From Turnera subulata (taxonomy: Eukaryota; Streptophyta; Magnoliopsida; Malpighiales; Passifloraceae), in contig JAKUCV010003272.1 in the NCBI GenBank assembly GCA_028386065.3, forward strand, positions 342,410 through 406,409: a stretch of 64,000 nt of DNA, in the 5' to 3' direction. This document shows positions 23,480-34,992 of the stretch, in pieces. Below the pieces are notes generated by a model, which was given only the letters and a program-made list of their open reading frames with translations, made no database searches and was not told the DNA's origin. The translations under genes were made by a program, and so were the position numbers. Position 1 is the first letter of the stretch, and each line of letters starts with the position of its first letter.

Positions 23480-24310
23480 TAACATGGTTTTGTATAGGGA
23501 AATACAAATAAATAAATAAGAAAGAGAATATATATATATTAGATTTGGTTAGGCATTTCTCTTTCAAATAGCTGGAAATGAACGTATACTATGTACTAGT
23601 ACTACTACTAGTTAGCAATAATTTTGTACAGTGGAGAGAAATGGCTTACAAGAAACGAAAGCGACGCACCAACTAAGACCCAAACTCTTCTTATTTCTTT
23701 CTTTTTTTAGAGTGCGAGGAGAAGGTGGCCACCGACAGTGTAGCAGATCATCCTTTGCCAATCATTTCCTCCTCTTTGCCTCATTTTTTTTTTTCTCCAT
23801 TTCCTTTTCTGATATTTCACAAACGGTAAAGTGCAAGGGAAGGAACGGCCACTTTTGGGTTAATTGGAAAATAGTTTCTGTGTTTTTTTTTTGTTCCCGG
23901 AGATAGAAAAAAAAAAAGAAAAATAAAACTGAAGGTAACTGATCCTGAACAACAGTAGCGGTTTTTGAGTTTTGACTGAGTTGAGTTTCTTCTGATATCT
24001 ATAGATACTTTTTTTGTCTTTTTTTTTTTGTTCTTCTTCTTACCGCGCTTGTCTTGGCCTATAGGGTGGCGGCACGTATGATTGGGAAGCGTAAAATAAA
24101 TAGACAAAAGGCGGATGGATGATGTCCTGACCGAATGAATATGAAAGCGCGTGACTGTGTCTGTCTGTGGGAGAGGGAGACCCCATATTAAAGTGGCTGG
24201 CTAGTGGAATGTCTTCTCTTCTCTTCTTGGATTAGTTAATAATATAATGATGGAATTGAAAATTAATATTGGGGGCAGGAGGGAGTCGGTCAGTGTGGGA
24301 ATTCTGTAAA
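23480..24310. other. CESA upstream/promoter region
   Basis: No gene. Contains several T- and A-rich runs (23700-23710, 23784-23795, 23884-23920, 24008-24030). It ends where the Helitron-like element starts, about 860 bp upstream of the putative CESA transcription start. Confidence 0.5.
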
Positions 24311-25125
24311 TCTATCTATCTATTATAATATATAAAAACAAAGTCCTCGTTTAGGGGCTCTAAAATTTCGACACATAGAACTCTAAGAATCTGACAATTG
24401 GCACAACATTTGACATATGGCAAAATCAATTAAAAAAATTAAAAATAGGTGAGATAAAGTAAAATATAATAAAGTTGTATTAATAAATGTATATAGTTAA
24501 TATCAAATACCCCACCAACTCTGGCAAATCTATTATACTATATAATAGCTAATTAATGAGAGGTTAATGACTGTTTACGTTTGCAAATGGTAAGCAAATT
24601 TTGAATGCCAAATTTATGAAAAAAAAACGCTTATTATTCAAAGCATGTTATTAATGGCCTTTAAAGTCATTTACCTTATAACCTATTCAAGTTAAAATGA
24701 ATTTAATTCATTTATTAACCTTCATAAACATTACCAACTATAAAAGGCAATAACAAGAGGTAGCAATCACAATTCCAAATTGCCCAAAAATCATCCAGTT
24801 CAATTACCCAGTTCAGTTTTTGGTAGATTTGAGTTGGTAACCCTTTTCTATTCTAATTCATATTTTTCACATTTAGATCCATATTTTACCTCTTGATTTC
24901 ATATTTTTAGTATCTAATAAATTTAATATTTTCTCCATCCCAATATCATCAACTTTCTTATATTCTCTTCATTTGTTTTGTTTTCTTTTTCTTTATTGAG
25001 GGTGTGTGTGGTGGAGGTGCTGATGAGAGGATGCAGGGTGGGGGCGAAGGGGTGTGCATTCTTTTTAATATGTAAGGTCATAACTTCAATCCAAACTCTA
25101 ATAGTGTCGTCTTTATTCATTGCAG

Positions 25126-25373
25126 AAAATGTGTTTAATCTTTGCAGTTTCCCTAATCTGGCAGGAACCAAGTATTGGAAATTAACTCGTGGATTTCATG
25201 AGGTAATACTAACTTCTGATGATTCTGGAAGAGAAATAGGTAATCTTTCTTTCTATTTTTTTATTTTGTTTTCCAAATGTTAATTTATGCAGGTAGTTGT
25301 TTGTGGCCTTTACCGGGATGGCAAGATATACTTCCACCCGAAAGATGACGAAGTCCTGCATCAAACCGACAAA
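25126..25373 (+). pseudogene. Two exons of a CASTOR/POLLUX-like ion-channel gene
   Basis: Exon A, 25126-25202, follows acceptor ttcattgcag and ends GAG|gtaata. It encodes NVFNLCSFPNLAGTKYWKL, then TRGFHE. Exon B, 25293-25373, follows ttatgcag and ends AAA|gtatgt. It encodes [16 protein letters not shown], then [11 protein letters not shown]. The joined reading resembles the regulatory C-terminal region of the plant CASTOR/POLLUX (DUF1012) channel family, especially the POLLUX-like members. Frames are open and splice sites intact, but no other exons were recognised, so this is a captured fragment rather than a working gene. Family assignment is from memory of motifs. Confidence 0.55.
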
Positions 25374-25393
25374 GTATGTCAGATATGATTGGT

Positions 25394-25949
25394 GTAGTTT
25401 GTGTCACTCCCAGTTTGAATCTAGAGATCATTTTTTTCTTGGTTGTAGTTTGTCTTGGAGAGTATGGGGTAAGTTGTGTGGCTGGTGGGGTGTCCAATGG
25501 TGTCTGCCAGTGAAGTTGGAAGAATTTCTTCTGCAATGGACCTTTCTGACCCCTATAGTTGCAGTAGAACTTCATGGTACATCATTGGTATTGCTATTCT
25601 TAGAGCAATCTGGCTTGAAAGGAACAGAAGGATTTTTAGCAACTCTGCTGCCGATATTGATCGAATTGTGGACTTGGCTATTATCCATGCTACTTTTTGG
25701 ATCAAGGCTCACCAACAGAACTTTCCATTCAGTGCATCATACGTTATTTCTAATGCTGAATCTGTTCGCAATTGGAAGGGAATTAAAAGATGCTTAAAGA
25801 GTCTTCAGCCTCCACATTAAGGACCATATGACTACTAGAGCAGGGTGTATATAGCTGTGTCCTTACATCAGCGTGTTTATGTGATATTACTATGTACATT
25901 CTGTAATTTTTTGGCTTTTAATAAAATCTTTCGTTTGAATCAAAAAAAA
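25394..25949 (+). mobile_element. 5'-truncated LINE with 11-bp target duplication
   Basis: Begins at the zinc-binding RT domain (CSLCHSQFESRDHFF, then GC) and continues, with a frameshift near 25480-25500, into RNase H-like sequence (IAILRAIWLERNRRIF). A stop lies near 25820. A 3'UTR with AATAAA near 25919 and a poly(A) run ending about 25950 follow. It is flanked by atatgattggt at 25383-25393 and 25950-25960. It landed a few bases into the intron after the captured ion-channel exon B. Confidence 0.85.
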
Positions 25950-25960
25950 ATATGATTGGT

Positions 25961-27044
25961 TTCTGAAATATATGTAATCAATTTTTTTTATCAAATCTCT
26001 ATGCAAGAATTTACCCTAATAACTTTCTATCGTAAGAATTTTTGAGTAGAAGAAAAATACCATCTCATGACAATTTGAATAATTTAATCATTTTAGTCTT
26101 GCCAGGTTGAAACCTATGATGTTTATGTTACTTCTCGCTCAGTTATGTGGCAAAAGCTGCGCAACCAATTCATTTCACTGGATAGCATTTCCAGATAGTT
26201 TATGAATTTCTATTCATAGTTCAGTTCTTTTTGGTCCGAGCAAAAAAATATAATGAAAGAAAATAATATATAGTGAATAATAAAAAAAAAAATTACAATA
26301 TTTAAAATTTTAATATCTAAGAATTTTGATATTTCTCTCACTCTATTTTTATCATATTCTATTTTTTGGCTTATTCTATTATTATACCTTTGTATTATAT
26401 TTAACATATGGTGTATATTTTAGTTTAAAATTTTGGTAATATTTTGTTTTTTAAAATTAATTTAACTTAACAATTTTGTTTATTCAATTTTAAGGAAAAA
26501 AGTAATCAAATTAAAATAAAGTATGAAAAGTAATATGTAGTGTTTGATAATAATATATAGTGCAAAATAGTTGTAATTATAGCAAATTTTCACTCGGCAA
26601 CTACAAGTGTAATATAGTTATATAGTTTCCTTCCAAAATTTAGTGATATTTTTTTGTGTCTTTTAAGAAAAAATTATTTTATCTTAATAATTTTAATTAC
26701 CTTAAAATTTAGAAATATAGTTAAATTAAATTTAAATATTACAAAAAATAATATATTTTTAATTTTAATATTCAAAACGCTTTTGTTCTAAATTGAAAGA
26801 AGGGACAATTTACAAAATCAATAATTTCCAAATTATCCAATGAAGATGTAATGGACAAACAAAGAAGAAGAGAAATAGCCAAAAGTATGAGTTAACAATA
26901 TGGGAGAAGCAATTTGAAATGATAGGAGAATCAATATTGGATTGCATTGCGTCAAACAATTGGTAAGGAATGTGAAGTGATATGCTATGGAAAGAAAAAA
27001 TTGAATCACAGAAAAGGGAATCAAACAAAGCAAGCAAAGCAACT
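25961..27044. other. AT-rich Helitron interior, nothing recognised
   Basis: Very AT-rich. Short ORFs only, no domains. Similar sequence character continues at 30344-31680 on the far side of the solo LTR. Confidence 0.4.
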
Positions 27045-27049
27045 CTCTT

Positions 27050-30000
27050 TGTAACGGCCCGGGTAAAAATTTGGATTTTTACCGGGACTGTTAAAGTCGT
27101 TATACAGTGATTTACCGAATGAATTAATCTTGGGTAATTAATTCAAGGTAAATTGGGCGTTGTTTTTCGAAACCGAGGGTTTTCCCGCGCTTGTAATTTT
27201 TCCGTGGATTTTTCGGACCTAAGTTGGTATTTTTTCGGGTCCCGGAATCTTCGGAAAATCACACCGGAAAATAACCAAGGGTATCAGTTATTTTCTGGTC
27301 CGGTCTGGACACGACTGCGTGACTCCACCTCTTCCTTGTGCAGCTCGTGATATGTTTTACTGTGCGCTTGTGAGCTTTGCCTGTGATGCTCGTGAACCTC
27401 CACCATCACCACTGCTAACCCATAGCCACCTATCTCATCTTCCTACAAAAATCCTGCAACCCATCCTCTGAAAACTTACCCTCGCTTCAGTTCTGCAACT
27501 CCCTGCCACAACCCAATCATCAAGCCAAACCAGAAATAAAAAAAAGAAGAAAATGAAAACACAAAATACAAACACACCAACACCACCGAGCGACCCTCCC
27601 CCCACACACACAACACAACCACTGACCTCACGTACCAGCCGCCACCCTCCCCTACTCCTTCTCCTCCTGCTCCACCGTCGCGCCGCCGCCAGCCATCATG
27701 CAACCGTCATCGTTGCCCAGCCGCCTTGTCTCCCTCCTCACCGCGACGACCAAAGCAGACACCAAGCTGAGACCGTGCCGCCCTCCTCTCTTCCTCGCGT
27801 CGTCGTTCCGTGGAGACCTGACGAGCAGAGCCGCCCGGATCCACCGCCGCCAGCGCCTCGCTGTCCTGTTGCTGCACCCAGCCACCGCCGTTCCTTCCTC
27901 GTCGCTTCCCGCTGCCGACGCCGCCGGAAGAAGCCGCTGGAAGCTCGGGTCGTGTCTCTACCAACCCGCTCGACCCGCTGCCGCCAGTGAAGGCGCCATG
28001 CCCGTGCGTCAGACCTACACCGCGGTCGCCTCGCGTGCGCCGTCGCCGCACTCGTTCCGTTCGTGCCGCCGTCGGAGCCCACAAGGTGAGCTTGGATGTT
28101 GACGACCCGTTTGATGATGGGTGGGTCGGGTCGACCCGCTTGAAGGGAGTTGGGCTTGAGGGTTTGGGTGTTATGGGTTTGGCTTTGGGCTGGGCTAGGC
28201 AACAGGGCCTGTTGCGCGGGCCTGCGCCTGGGCTCCTACCTGGGGTCTGGGTTTGGCCTGTATAATAGGCTGGGCTTGTACTGTTCGGCTCAGTCCGTAA
28301 TAAATAAAAAAAAATAAAAATAAAATAAAGAAAAAGAGATAATTAAATAAAATCAAGTATATATTCTGAAAAAAAAATTAAATATGGTATATGGTGAAAT
28401 AAATTGGGAATGAACATGGTATGTATTTATATATTGGAAAAAGAATGTACGTCAAGATAAATAATTTCTATAAGAATATTTTGGAAAAGTATAAATATAT
28501 TATGTATAATTTAGAATATATATATATATACATACATATCTTCCTAGATAATTATATTTTTGGAAAATGATAAATATCCTCGTAAAAATTTTTTGGAAAG
28601 AGTTTTAATTAAAGTATTAAATACCGAAGTAATATTCGGATAAACGTACGATATATTATTTTCAAAAAAAGGTTAAATTGTGGTAAAAGGTGATAATAAA
28701 GGATATGAACCGGGATGGGTTTATTTCGCAGTATTGGCATCATAGCATACCAATTATGTACATTTATGTGAGCGTATTGCTTTGTTGTATAGGTTAAGAT
28801 ATAGGGCAGTTTCCCGAGGAGCCGGCTTTAGACTGGTTGATGTCTTCAGAGTTGAGTAATCTGCTAAGGTGAGGATGGATAACCTTGGATATGTGCCCGT
28901 AATGCTGTGTGTGTATTTTTGTTGTTTGATTAAACTGCTGAGATGTTTATCGATTGTTGTTTGGTTGCTATGGATATTGTTGTTGATGATGCTGGTTTGT
29001 GTTGTTGGATTGTGGATATTGTGAGTAATCATTGAACTGTTAATTGTGAATAATTGGTGTTATGAAATGTTGATGGTATAGTCCGTGGATTAACCTGTGG
29101 TAATGATAAGTTGAATAACTTGGGAAAATGAATATTGGAAATTGAGATGATATATATTATTGTTGGATATCTGTTGATGTCGGTTCTGTGTGTGATTCTT
29201 TGTTATTGTTTTGCTTGATTGAATTGCTGTGCTGACTGTTATTGGTTCATTGGATTCTGTGTTGTGATTGACGTTGGATTGTGAGTAATTGATGCTATGA
29301 AACTGTTGACAAATTAGTTTGTGGTATAACTTGAGTTAATAGGAAGTTGGATAATTGTTTGACTGTTATGGATACTGTGATTGTTGTCGGTGGACTATGA
29401 TGTGGTTGGATAATTGGAATAAGTTATGAAATGGATAATTGGGAAAAAGAAAATGAAAATTGGAAATTGATTTGAGATGATGATCTAATTGTCACGTGGT
29501 AAGTAGAAGTACGACCGGATGGTTTAAGGCTATTTTGTGGTGGCCATGATCTGGGTTACTTGTGATGGGCATGTTGATGCCGGTTTGATTGGGATGTTGA
29601 TCCCTGAGATTGTGATTGGGATGTTGATCCATGAGATTGTGATTGGGATGTTGATCCCTGAGATTGTGATTGGGATGTTGATCCCTGAGATTGTTATTGG
29701 GATGTTGATCCCTGGGATTGTTATTGGGATGTTGGTCCCTGAGATTTGATATTGGGATGTTGATCCCGGGTTCTTTTTGATCTGGCACCATAAACAGGTT
29801 GATAGCCTGGTACGACCTTAGCTTATTCGTGACGGGGGGGCCAGAAAGATAAAATTGGAATAATAATAAAGTCTTTGGTATGTTTGGGACGAGTCTTTGG
29901 GTTTGGTCTGTCTTGTGCGGTATTGTCTTTGGTGTAGTTTGTGACTATTGTTTGTTTTACCTTCTTTGAAGTATTATGGTTGCCTGCATATCTCTATTTA

Positions 30001-30338
30001 TCCATGGTCGTGAGCACTTCGGACTCACCCCTCACCTGCGGGCTTTCATCCCCGTAGGAAGAGTTATTTGTGGTACAGGTTTGATGCATTCCAGACAGGC
30101 TGCGGCGTTATCCCTTGGACAGGATACAGTGTCTTTGTGAGTTATTAAGTCTTCCTCTGTGCATTATATTGCTATTGTTGGGCCATTGGGCCGGTTATGA
30201 TGCTACTGATGTTTTTATTTTGGGCTGTTGAGCCTGAATTTCTGTTGTATACACTGTATGCTGGGCTTTGTTTGGTTGGGTCGTTACAGTTCCGGCACGT
30301 GTTTACTGTGTATGGTAAATACGGGTCGGGGCGTTTCA
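27050..30338 (+). repeat. Gypsy solo LTR, subfamily III, 3289 bp
   Basis: Starts TGTAACGGCCCGGGTAAAAA and ends ACGGGTCGGGGCGTTTCA, the same termini as the other Gypsy LTRs here. The flanks ctctt (27045-27049) and ctatt (30339-30343) match at 4 of 5 bases, a decayed target duplication. No internal region is attached. It contains a GC-rich block (27560-28085) ending in CAAG|GTGAGC, an AT-rich middle, an exon-like block (28793-28868), a hairpin-rich minisatellite (29560-29770) and the conserved GTGAGCACTTCGGACTCAC element near 30010. The overlapping GC-rich ORFs have no known domains. Confidence 0.85.
29560..29770 (+). repeat. Minisatellite of about 27-bp hairpin units
   Basis: Seven to eight units of GGGATGTTGATCCCtGAGATT plus gTgATT, roughly 27 bp each with small changes. 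Each contains the inverted repeat GGGAT...ATCCC. It is not CRISPR-like because there are no spacers. Confidence 0.9.
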
Positions 30339-31720
30339 CTATTTGTTTTGTTTCTTTATTCTCTCTTTTTATTTTTTAAAAAATAAATTATTTCTTTTTT
30401 TTTTTGTTGCTTAGGTATAGATTAGTGCCATCGGGGTGGATTCGGAGCATCTAGAATTGAGAGGCCATGATCAAGAACTATTAATTATTTTGGTTTTGTA
30501 ACTAACCGTAAAAAGTTAATATTTAGTGTATAATAATTTTAAATTTAACTTCTTAAGTGTTTGTAGTTCTGTTTAGATAATTTACCTATCAATAATAAAA
30601 TTGGTGTATCATGTATATATAAATGTAAAAATAATTTCAAATTGTTTTAACTGTTGAAATTTTAAGTGGCATGTAACATTTTTTTATTTTAATACTTACA
30701 CTACTTAATATTTAATTTTTAATATCAAATAAAATATCAAATTACTGAAATGTAGGAAAAAATATTTAAATATTTCATTATTTCATCCCCCTAAAAAAGG
30801 TAGGTAAATCTTTAATCCATATTTCCCATTATTTTTTATTTAGGTTCATTTTTTCATATTTATATTCAAGAATTTAATTCAATATATTTTTCTCCGCTCA
30901 ATTTTCCATCCATAGGAATCCAGGTAAATGTTTAATCCATATATATTGTTTAAAATTAATATTGTAACTAATTCAATATCTATGTAATTTTTTTTGAATT
31001 TAATTTAACCATCAATTATTACTATTTATTAAATTGCTGTAAAAATTACATGCATTTAATACCAAAAAAATGGAAATATAAATTATATTAGATAAAATAT
31101 ATTACATTTCCCAAAAGTTATTATAAAAATTAATAGATTTTTAAGTTTGAAATTTTTTAAAAAATTTATATTTCTCTATTGTATTTTGACCATATTTAAT
31201 TTTTAAGGTTATTGTGGATATTTTTAAGGTTATTTCTAAAAAAGAATTAACTTTTTTTAATACAAGTAAAACTTAGTTATACAACTATGTGCTAAAATTT
31301 GGTAATAGTTTTTGTTATTTTTTAAAATTAATTAATTTAACTTAATAATTTTAATTACCAGCATTTTAAGCCAAAAAATTTGATATGTACATTTAATAAT
31401 TTTTTTCAAAACAAATTAATTTTCTAAAAAATTTTAATGACCCAAATTTTTGAACATAAAATTTAGTACTATAGTTATATTTAATTTCTAAAAATATATT
31501 ATAAAAATTAATATAGTTTAAATTTCAATATTTAGGTAATTAATTTTTTAGTTTACTTACTCAATTTTGTTCAATTTAATTAGATAAAATGTTACGAATT
31601 TATATAATATTTGTATTGTACTTTAATATATATATATTTATAAACATTTTTATATATCTACATTTTAATGCTTAAGCCGCCACCCAGACCAACCCGTGTG
31701 TAACACGGGACAGCGGCTAG

Positions 31721-32482
31721 TGTTATTTAAAAATAAGACTTCCAAATAGAATTTGTTGTTGTTGTTTGTTTAAGATGGACTGGAAATGTATAAGGGGAGT
31801 CATGATAATCAATTTAAGAATATATATATTTCGTGGTTATGCACCGACAAGGTGCAGCGGAAGATCAAGTCTGTAACCCAAGATTAAATTATTATTTTTT
31901 TTATGAGGTTAGCTTAATTGGATGAATTAACATCGAATCTAATATTCCTAAAATGAATGATTAAATATTAAATATATTTTTCTTTTTATTAGCTCTTTTT
32001 AAAATTTTCTTTCTTCTATCTTTGTTCTAGTTGTACATATTGTTAGGATTTTCTAACCAAGTTTTGGTAATGAAATTTATTTGATTCTCAAGAAAAAAAA
32101 GAATATTAGGAATCCAAAAAAACTTGCTTCGGCTCCCAAATTTAATCATATGAGTAAATATAATTTTAGAAAAAATATTTAAGACAAAAGATTAGTCTTA
32201 ATCTTGTTGCTAAATCTTTTTTAATAAAAGTAATCATAACATAAATAAATTGGAAGAAAGAATATAGTGTTAATAATCAAGACATTGATCCCATTGATCT
32301 TATTTTGGGAGTCTCACCCATCATACCCAAGTGCACGACCTAGGTCAAATCCGGATTAGTCGGGGCAAAACTCCGGATACCGGATGGGAAACCAAAAAAC
32401 AAGCACCACCGACAACTCAACAAAGCAAGTCGGCAATCCAACAACCAAATCGCAATTACTCTTTTGTTTTTCTTTGTAAAGC
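31721..32482. other. AT-rich DNA between Helitron and Gypsy element
   Basis: No gene. A stretch at about 32010-32100 (ending in an A8 run) resembles a LINE 3' end with a poly(A) tail, but no target duplication was found. 32330-32460 is less AT-rich and unidentified. Confidence 0.35.
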
Positions 32483-32487
32483 TCTAA

Positions 32488-34868
32488 TGTAACAACCCAG
32501 GTAAAATTTATGTTTTTACCGGGATTGTAAAAAAGCTTTGTACAGTAATTTACCGTATGAAATTAATCTTGGGTAATTATTTCAGGGTAAATTGTGCATT
32601 GGATTCTGAAACCGGCCCTTACCCCACGTTCCCGATTTTTCTGCGGATTTTTCAGACCAAAGTTGGTATTTTTCGGGTCCAGGAATCTTAAGACTCGAAT
32701 TAACGGACCAGAAATAAAGTCAAGGGGATATTACAGTTATTTTCTGGTCCGGACGGTACACGACTGCATGATTGAGTCACGCAGTCGCCTCTCTCCTATG
32801 TTGTCCATGACTTTCCTGTGTAGCCTGTGATTCTTTTTTCTTTTTCCCGTGCCTTCTCTGCTTCCAGTGCACACCATAACCATCACCTTCATCTCTTCAC
32901 CTGCAACATATCACTGCCTCATCTGCAAACCACCTACTGCCCAGTACCCTTCCTTCACTTCTGCCAACAAACCCAGTGCAACTCATCCACAAAACAAACC
33001 AGAAAAAAAAAAAAAAGAAAGACAAACACACACAACCCCACCAAGACAACATCAACTTACCACCATTGTCATCTTCAACTTCTTGCGCCACCAAACCCAA
33101 GCTAACATCGCTGCAACTGTAAAGCCACAAAACCACCACCATCACATCTTCCTACTTTTTGCCTCTTCTTCTTGCTGCCATCATCACCACCGCCTATAGT
33201 ACGCTTTGCAGCTGCAACCACCATTGCCAACCTTTTTCTTCCTTGCACCTGAGTCTGCCAGCAAACGTTCCTGTCATTACCAAAGTTGAGGGTGAGTCAA
33301 CTTGGTATTTCATAGGACTTGGGCCAGCTTGATTTGTATGGACTAAATAGCAACCCATGGGTCAAGCCTACTTAAAACATATGCACGCATAACGCATGTG
33401 AATTTGAGTTTTGAAGCACGCAGCCATATTATAACTTGTTGGCATTAGCATGGCATTCGATAACGTATTTAGGTAATATATATACATTTACGTAACATTC
33501 TGGTCATGGGCTATATTATTCATACCTATATGATTAAGCATTATTTTGACACATTTCGATACACAATTTTCCTCTAAAAAAACATATATTATCTAGTAGG
33601 TTAGGAAAATAATATTAATTATATATGTGATATTTTGGAAAGGGTATTATCAAGTATTATACTGGAATAATAACCGGGTACAAATATAGTATAGTATTTT
33701 GACACAGGAATAGTAAATGGTGAATTATGATGATAACGGGATTTTACCGGGACGTAAACGAACCAGTTTAGTTTTATTTTTACGGTATAGCATCATTTGC
33801 ATTTATGTGCATCTTATGTGAGTATATGCTATTGTTTGCTATTTAGGAGCTGATAACAAACAGTTTCCCGAGGAACCAGAGCCGGGACAATTTGAGGACT
33901 TTCAGGAGTAGGGAAATCGACTAAGGTGAGGATGCCTTTGATATGTTGCACATAATACTGTGTTTGTTTCTCTGATTATTATTTTGCCTGATTGAACTGC
34001 TGAGCCAATTGAGTTGATTTGTGGTGTTACTGCTTTGGTTGTTGATTTACTGATTGTGGATAACTGATATGATGATAATTGGATAATTGGAAGTTGTGTT
34101 GATGATTGTTTTGTCACTTGGAATGTAGTGGTACGACTAGATGGTTAGAGACTGTTTTGTGGTGGCTATGATCTGGGTTACTCGTGATAAGCATGTCTAT
34201 GCTTGGGATGTCTATCCCGTGATTATATTTTTGGGATGTCTATCCCTGGGATCTATTTTTGGGATGTCGATCCCTGGGCTCTCTTGGATTTGATCTAGCA
34301 CCCAGAACATGTTAATAACCAGGTACGACCCTAGCTTGTCCAGTGACAGGGCCCCGAAAGATAAAATTGGTAATAATAAATATTCTTTTGGTTTTGGCTC
34401 AGTTGTGTTCTGGATGTTTCTCTGTTATGTCTTTTGCTGGAATTTTACTTCGAAAGTATTGTGTTTGCCTGCATATTACTGTTTATCCTTTGTCGGTAAG
34501 CACTTCAGACTTACCCCTCGCCTGCGGGGTTTCATCCCGTAGGATGAGTTGCTCGTAGTACAGGTACGTGGTTCGGCCAGCTGCTGTTTCTACTCCACCA
34601 GTCCCCGGATCCATACTTCCACTGCATCTCATTCTAAGACTTCCGCTGCTGATTATTATATGTTGCTGTATTTTACATGTTGATGTATCATATGTTTACT
34701 GCTATTGTTGTTGTGGCTTGAATAATGGTCCCCGGGTTCGGATGACGGATGTTGTATTTGGATTGGCTTTGTACCGTATTTTATATTGCATGTACTGTCT
34801 GCTACTGTAATAAGAACAGTTCTAGCACGTGTTTACCTGGTACGATAAATACGGGTCGGGGCGCTTCA
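32488..34868 (+). repeat. 5' LTR of the plus-strand Gypsy element
   Basis: 2381 bp, TGTAACAACCCAGGTAAAAT...CGGGTCGGGGCGCTTCA. It differs from the 3' LTR by scattered substitutions and a few short indels (for example about 20 bp extra at 34617-34640). It carries a donor-like GAGG|GTGAGT (33291/33292), an exon-like block (33847-33925), hairpin repeats GGGATGTCTATCCC (34206-34280) and the conserved GTAAGCACTTCAGACTTAC variant near 34495. Confidence 0.93.
33847..33925 (+). other. Conserved exon-like block within Gypsy LTRs
   Basis: Lies between acceptor-like TATTTAG and donor CTAAG|GTGAGG. In one frame it reads ADNKQFPEEPEPGQFEDFQE followed by TAG. Equivalent blocks of 75-79 bp occur at 41025-41103 (+), 28793-28868 (+), 45986-45908 (-), 49605-49528 (-), 52935-52861 (-), 59986-59909 (-) and 63548-63474 (-), each between AG and GT. 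The Q-[FY]-P-E-E core (one copy has S for P) is readable in most. Whether it is spliced or translated is unknown. The frames entering from the upstream GC-rich segment differ between copies. Confidence 0.5.
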
Positions 34869-34871
34869 TTT

Positions 34872-34883
34872 TGGTAGCGGAGC
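34872..34883 (+). promoter_or_regulatory. Primer-binding site
   Basis: TGGTAGCGGAGC just inside the 5' LTR matches the initiator-Met tRNA complement TGGTATCAGAGC at 10 of 12 bases. The minus-strand element has the same sequence at the equivalent place (58781-58770). Confidence 0.75.
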
Positions 34884-34992
34884 AGGCAGTAGGTCCTTAG
34901 GGTGATAATTGTGATTATTGGTTGCCTATATGTGCATAGTCTGGTCATTCTGTTGGCATAACACGCATGCATACATTCTCATATAGGTACGA

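Larger units (their letters stand above)
24311..31720 (+). mobile_element. Non-autonomous Helitron with captured gene exons
   Basis: Starts TCTATCTATCTATTATAA after an A. Ends with a GC-rich hairpin (cccgtgtgtaacacggg, 31693-31709), then CTAG at 31717-31720 followed by T. This matches the TC...hairpin-CTRR structure and A/T insertion site of Helitrons. The exact start could be 4 or 8 bp later because of the TCTA repeat. No Rep/helicase is encoded. Cargo: ion-channel exons (25126-25373), a LINE (25394-25949) and a Gypsy solo LTR (27050-30338). The rest is AT-rich. Without the two insertions it would be about 3.5 kb. Confidence 0.65.

Noticed and set aside
25297..25797. A single 166-codon gene spanning 25297-25797
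   Set aside because: It fuses an ion-channel exon with a LINE across a target duplication and a missed donor site.
29537..29749. Periodic 70-codon ORF with repeated GMLIPEIVI units
   Set aside because: It is the translation of the 27-bp minisatellite, without flanking gene structure.
29560..29770. Regularly spaced repeats resembling a CRISPR array
   Set aside because: Units are contiguous, about 27 bp, without unique spacers, and lie in a plant retrotransposon LTR. It is a minisatellite.
24311..31720. Autonomous Helitron
   Set aside because: No Rep or helicase motifs were found. Only terminal structure and cargo support a non-autonomous element.
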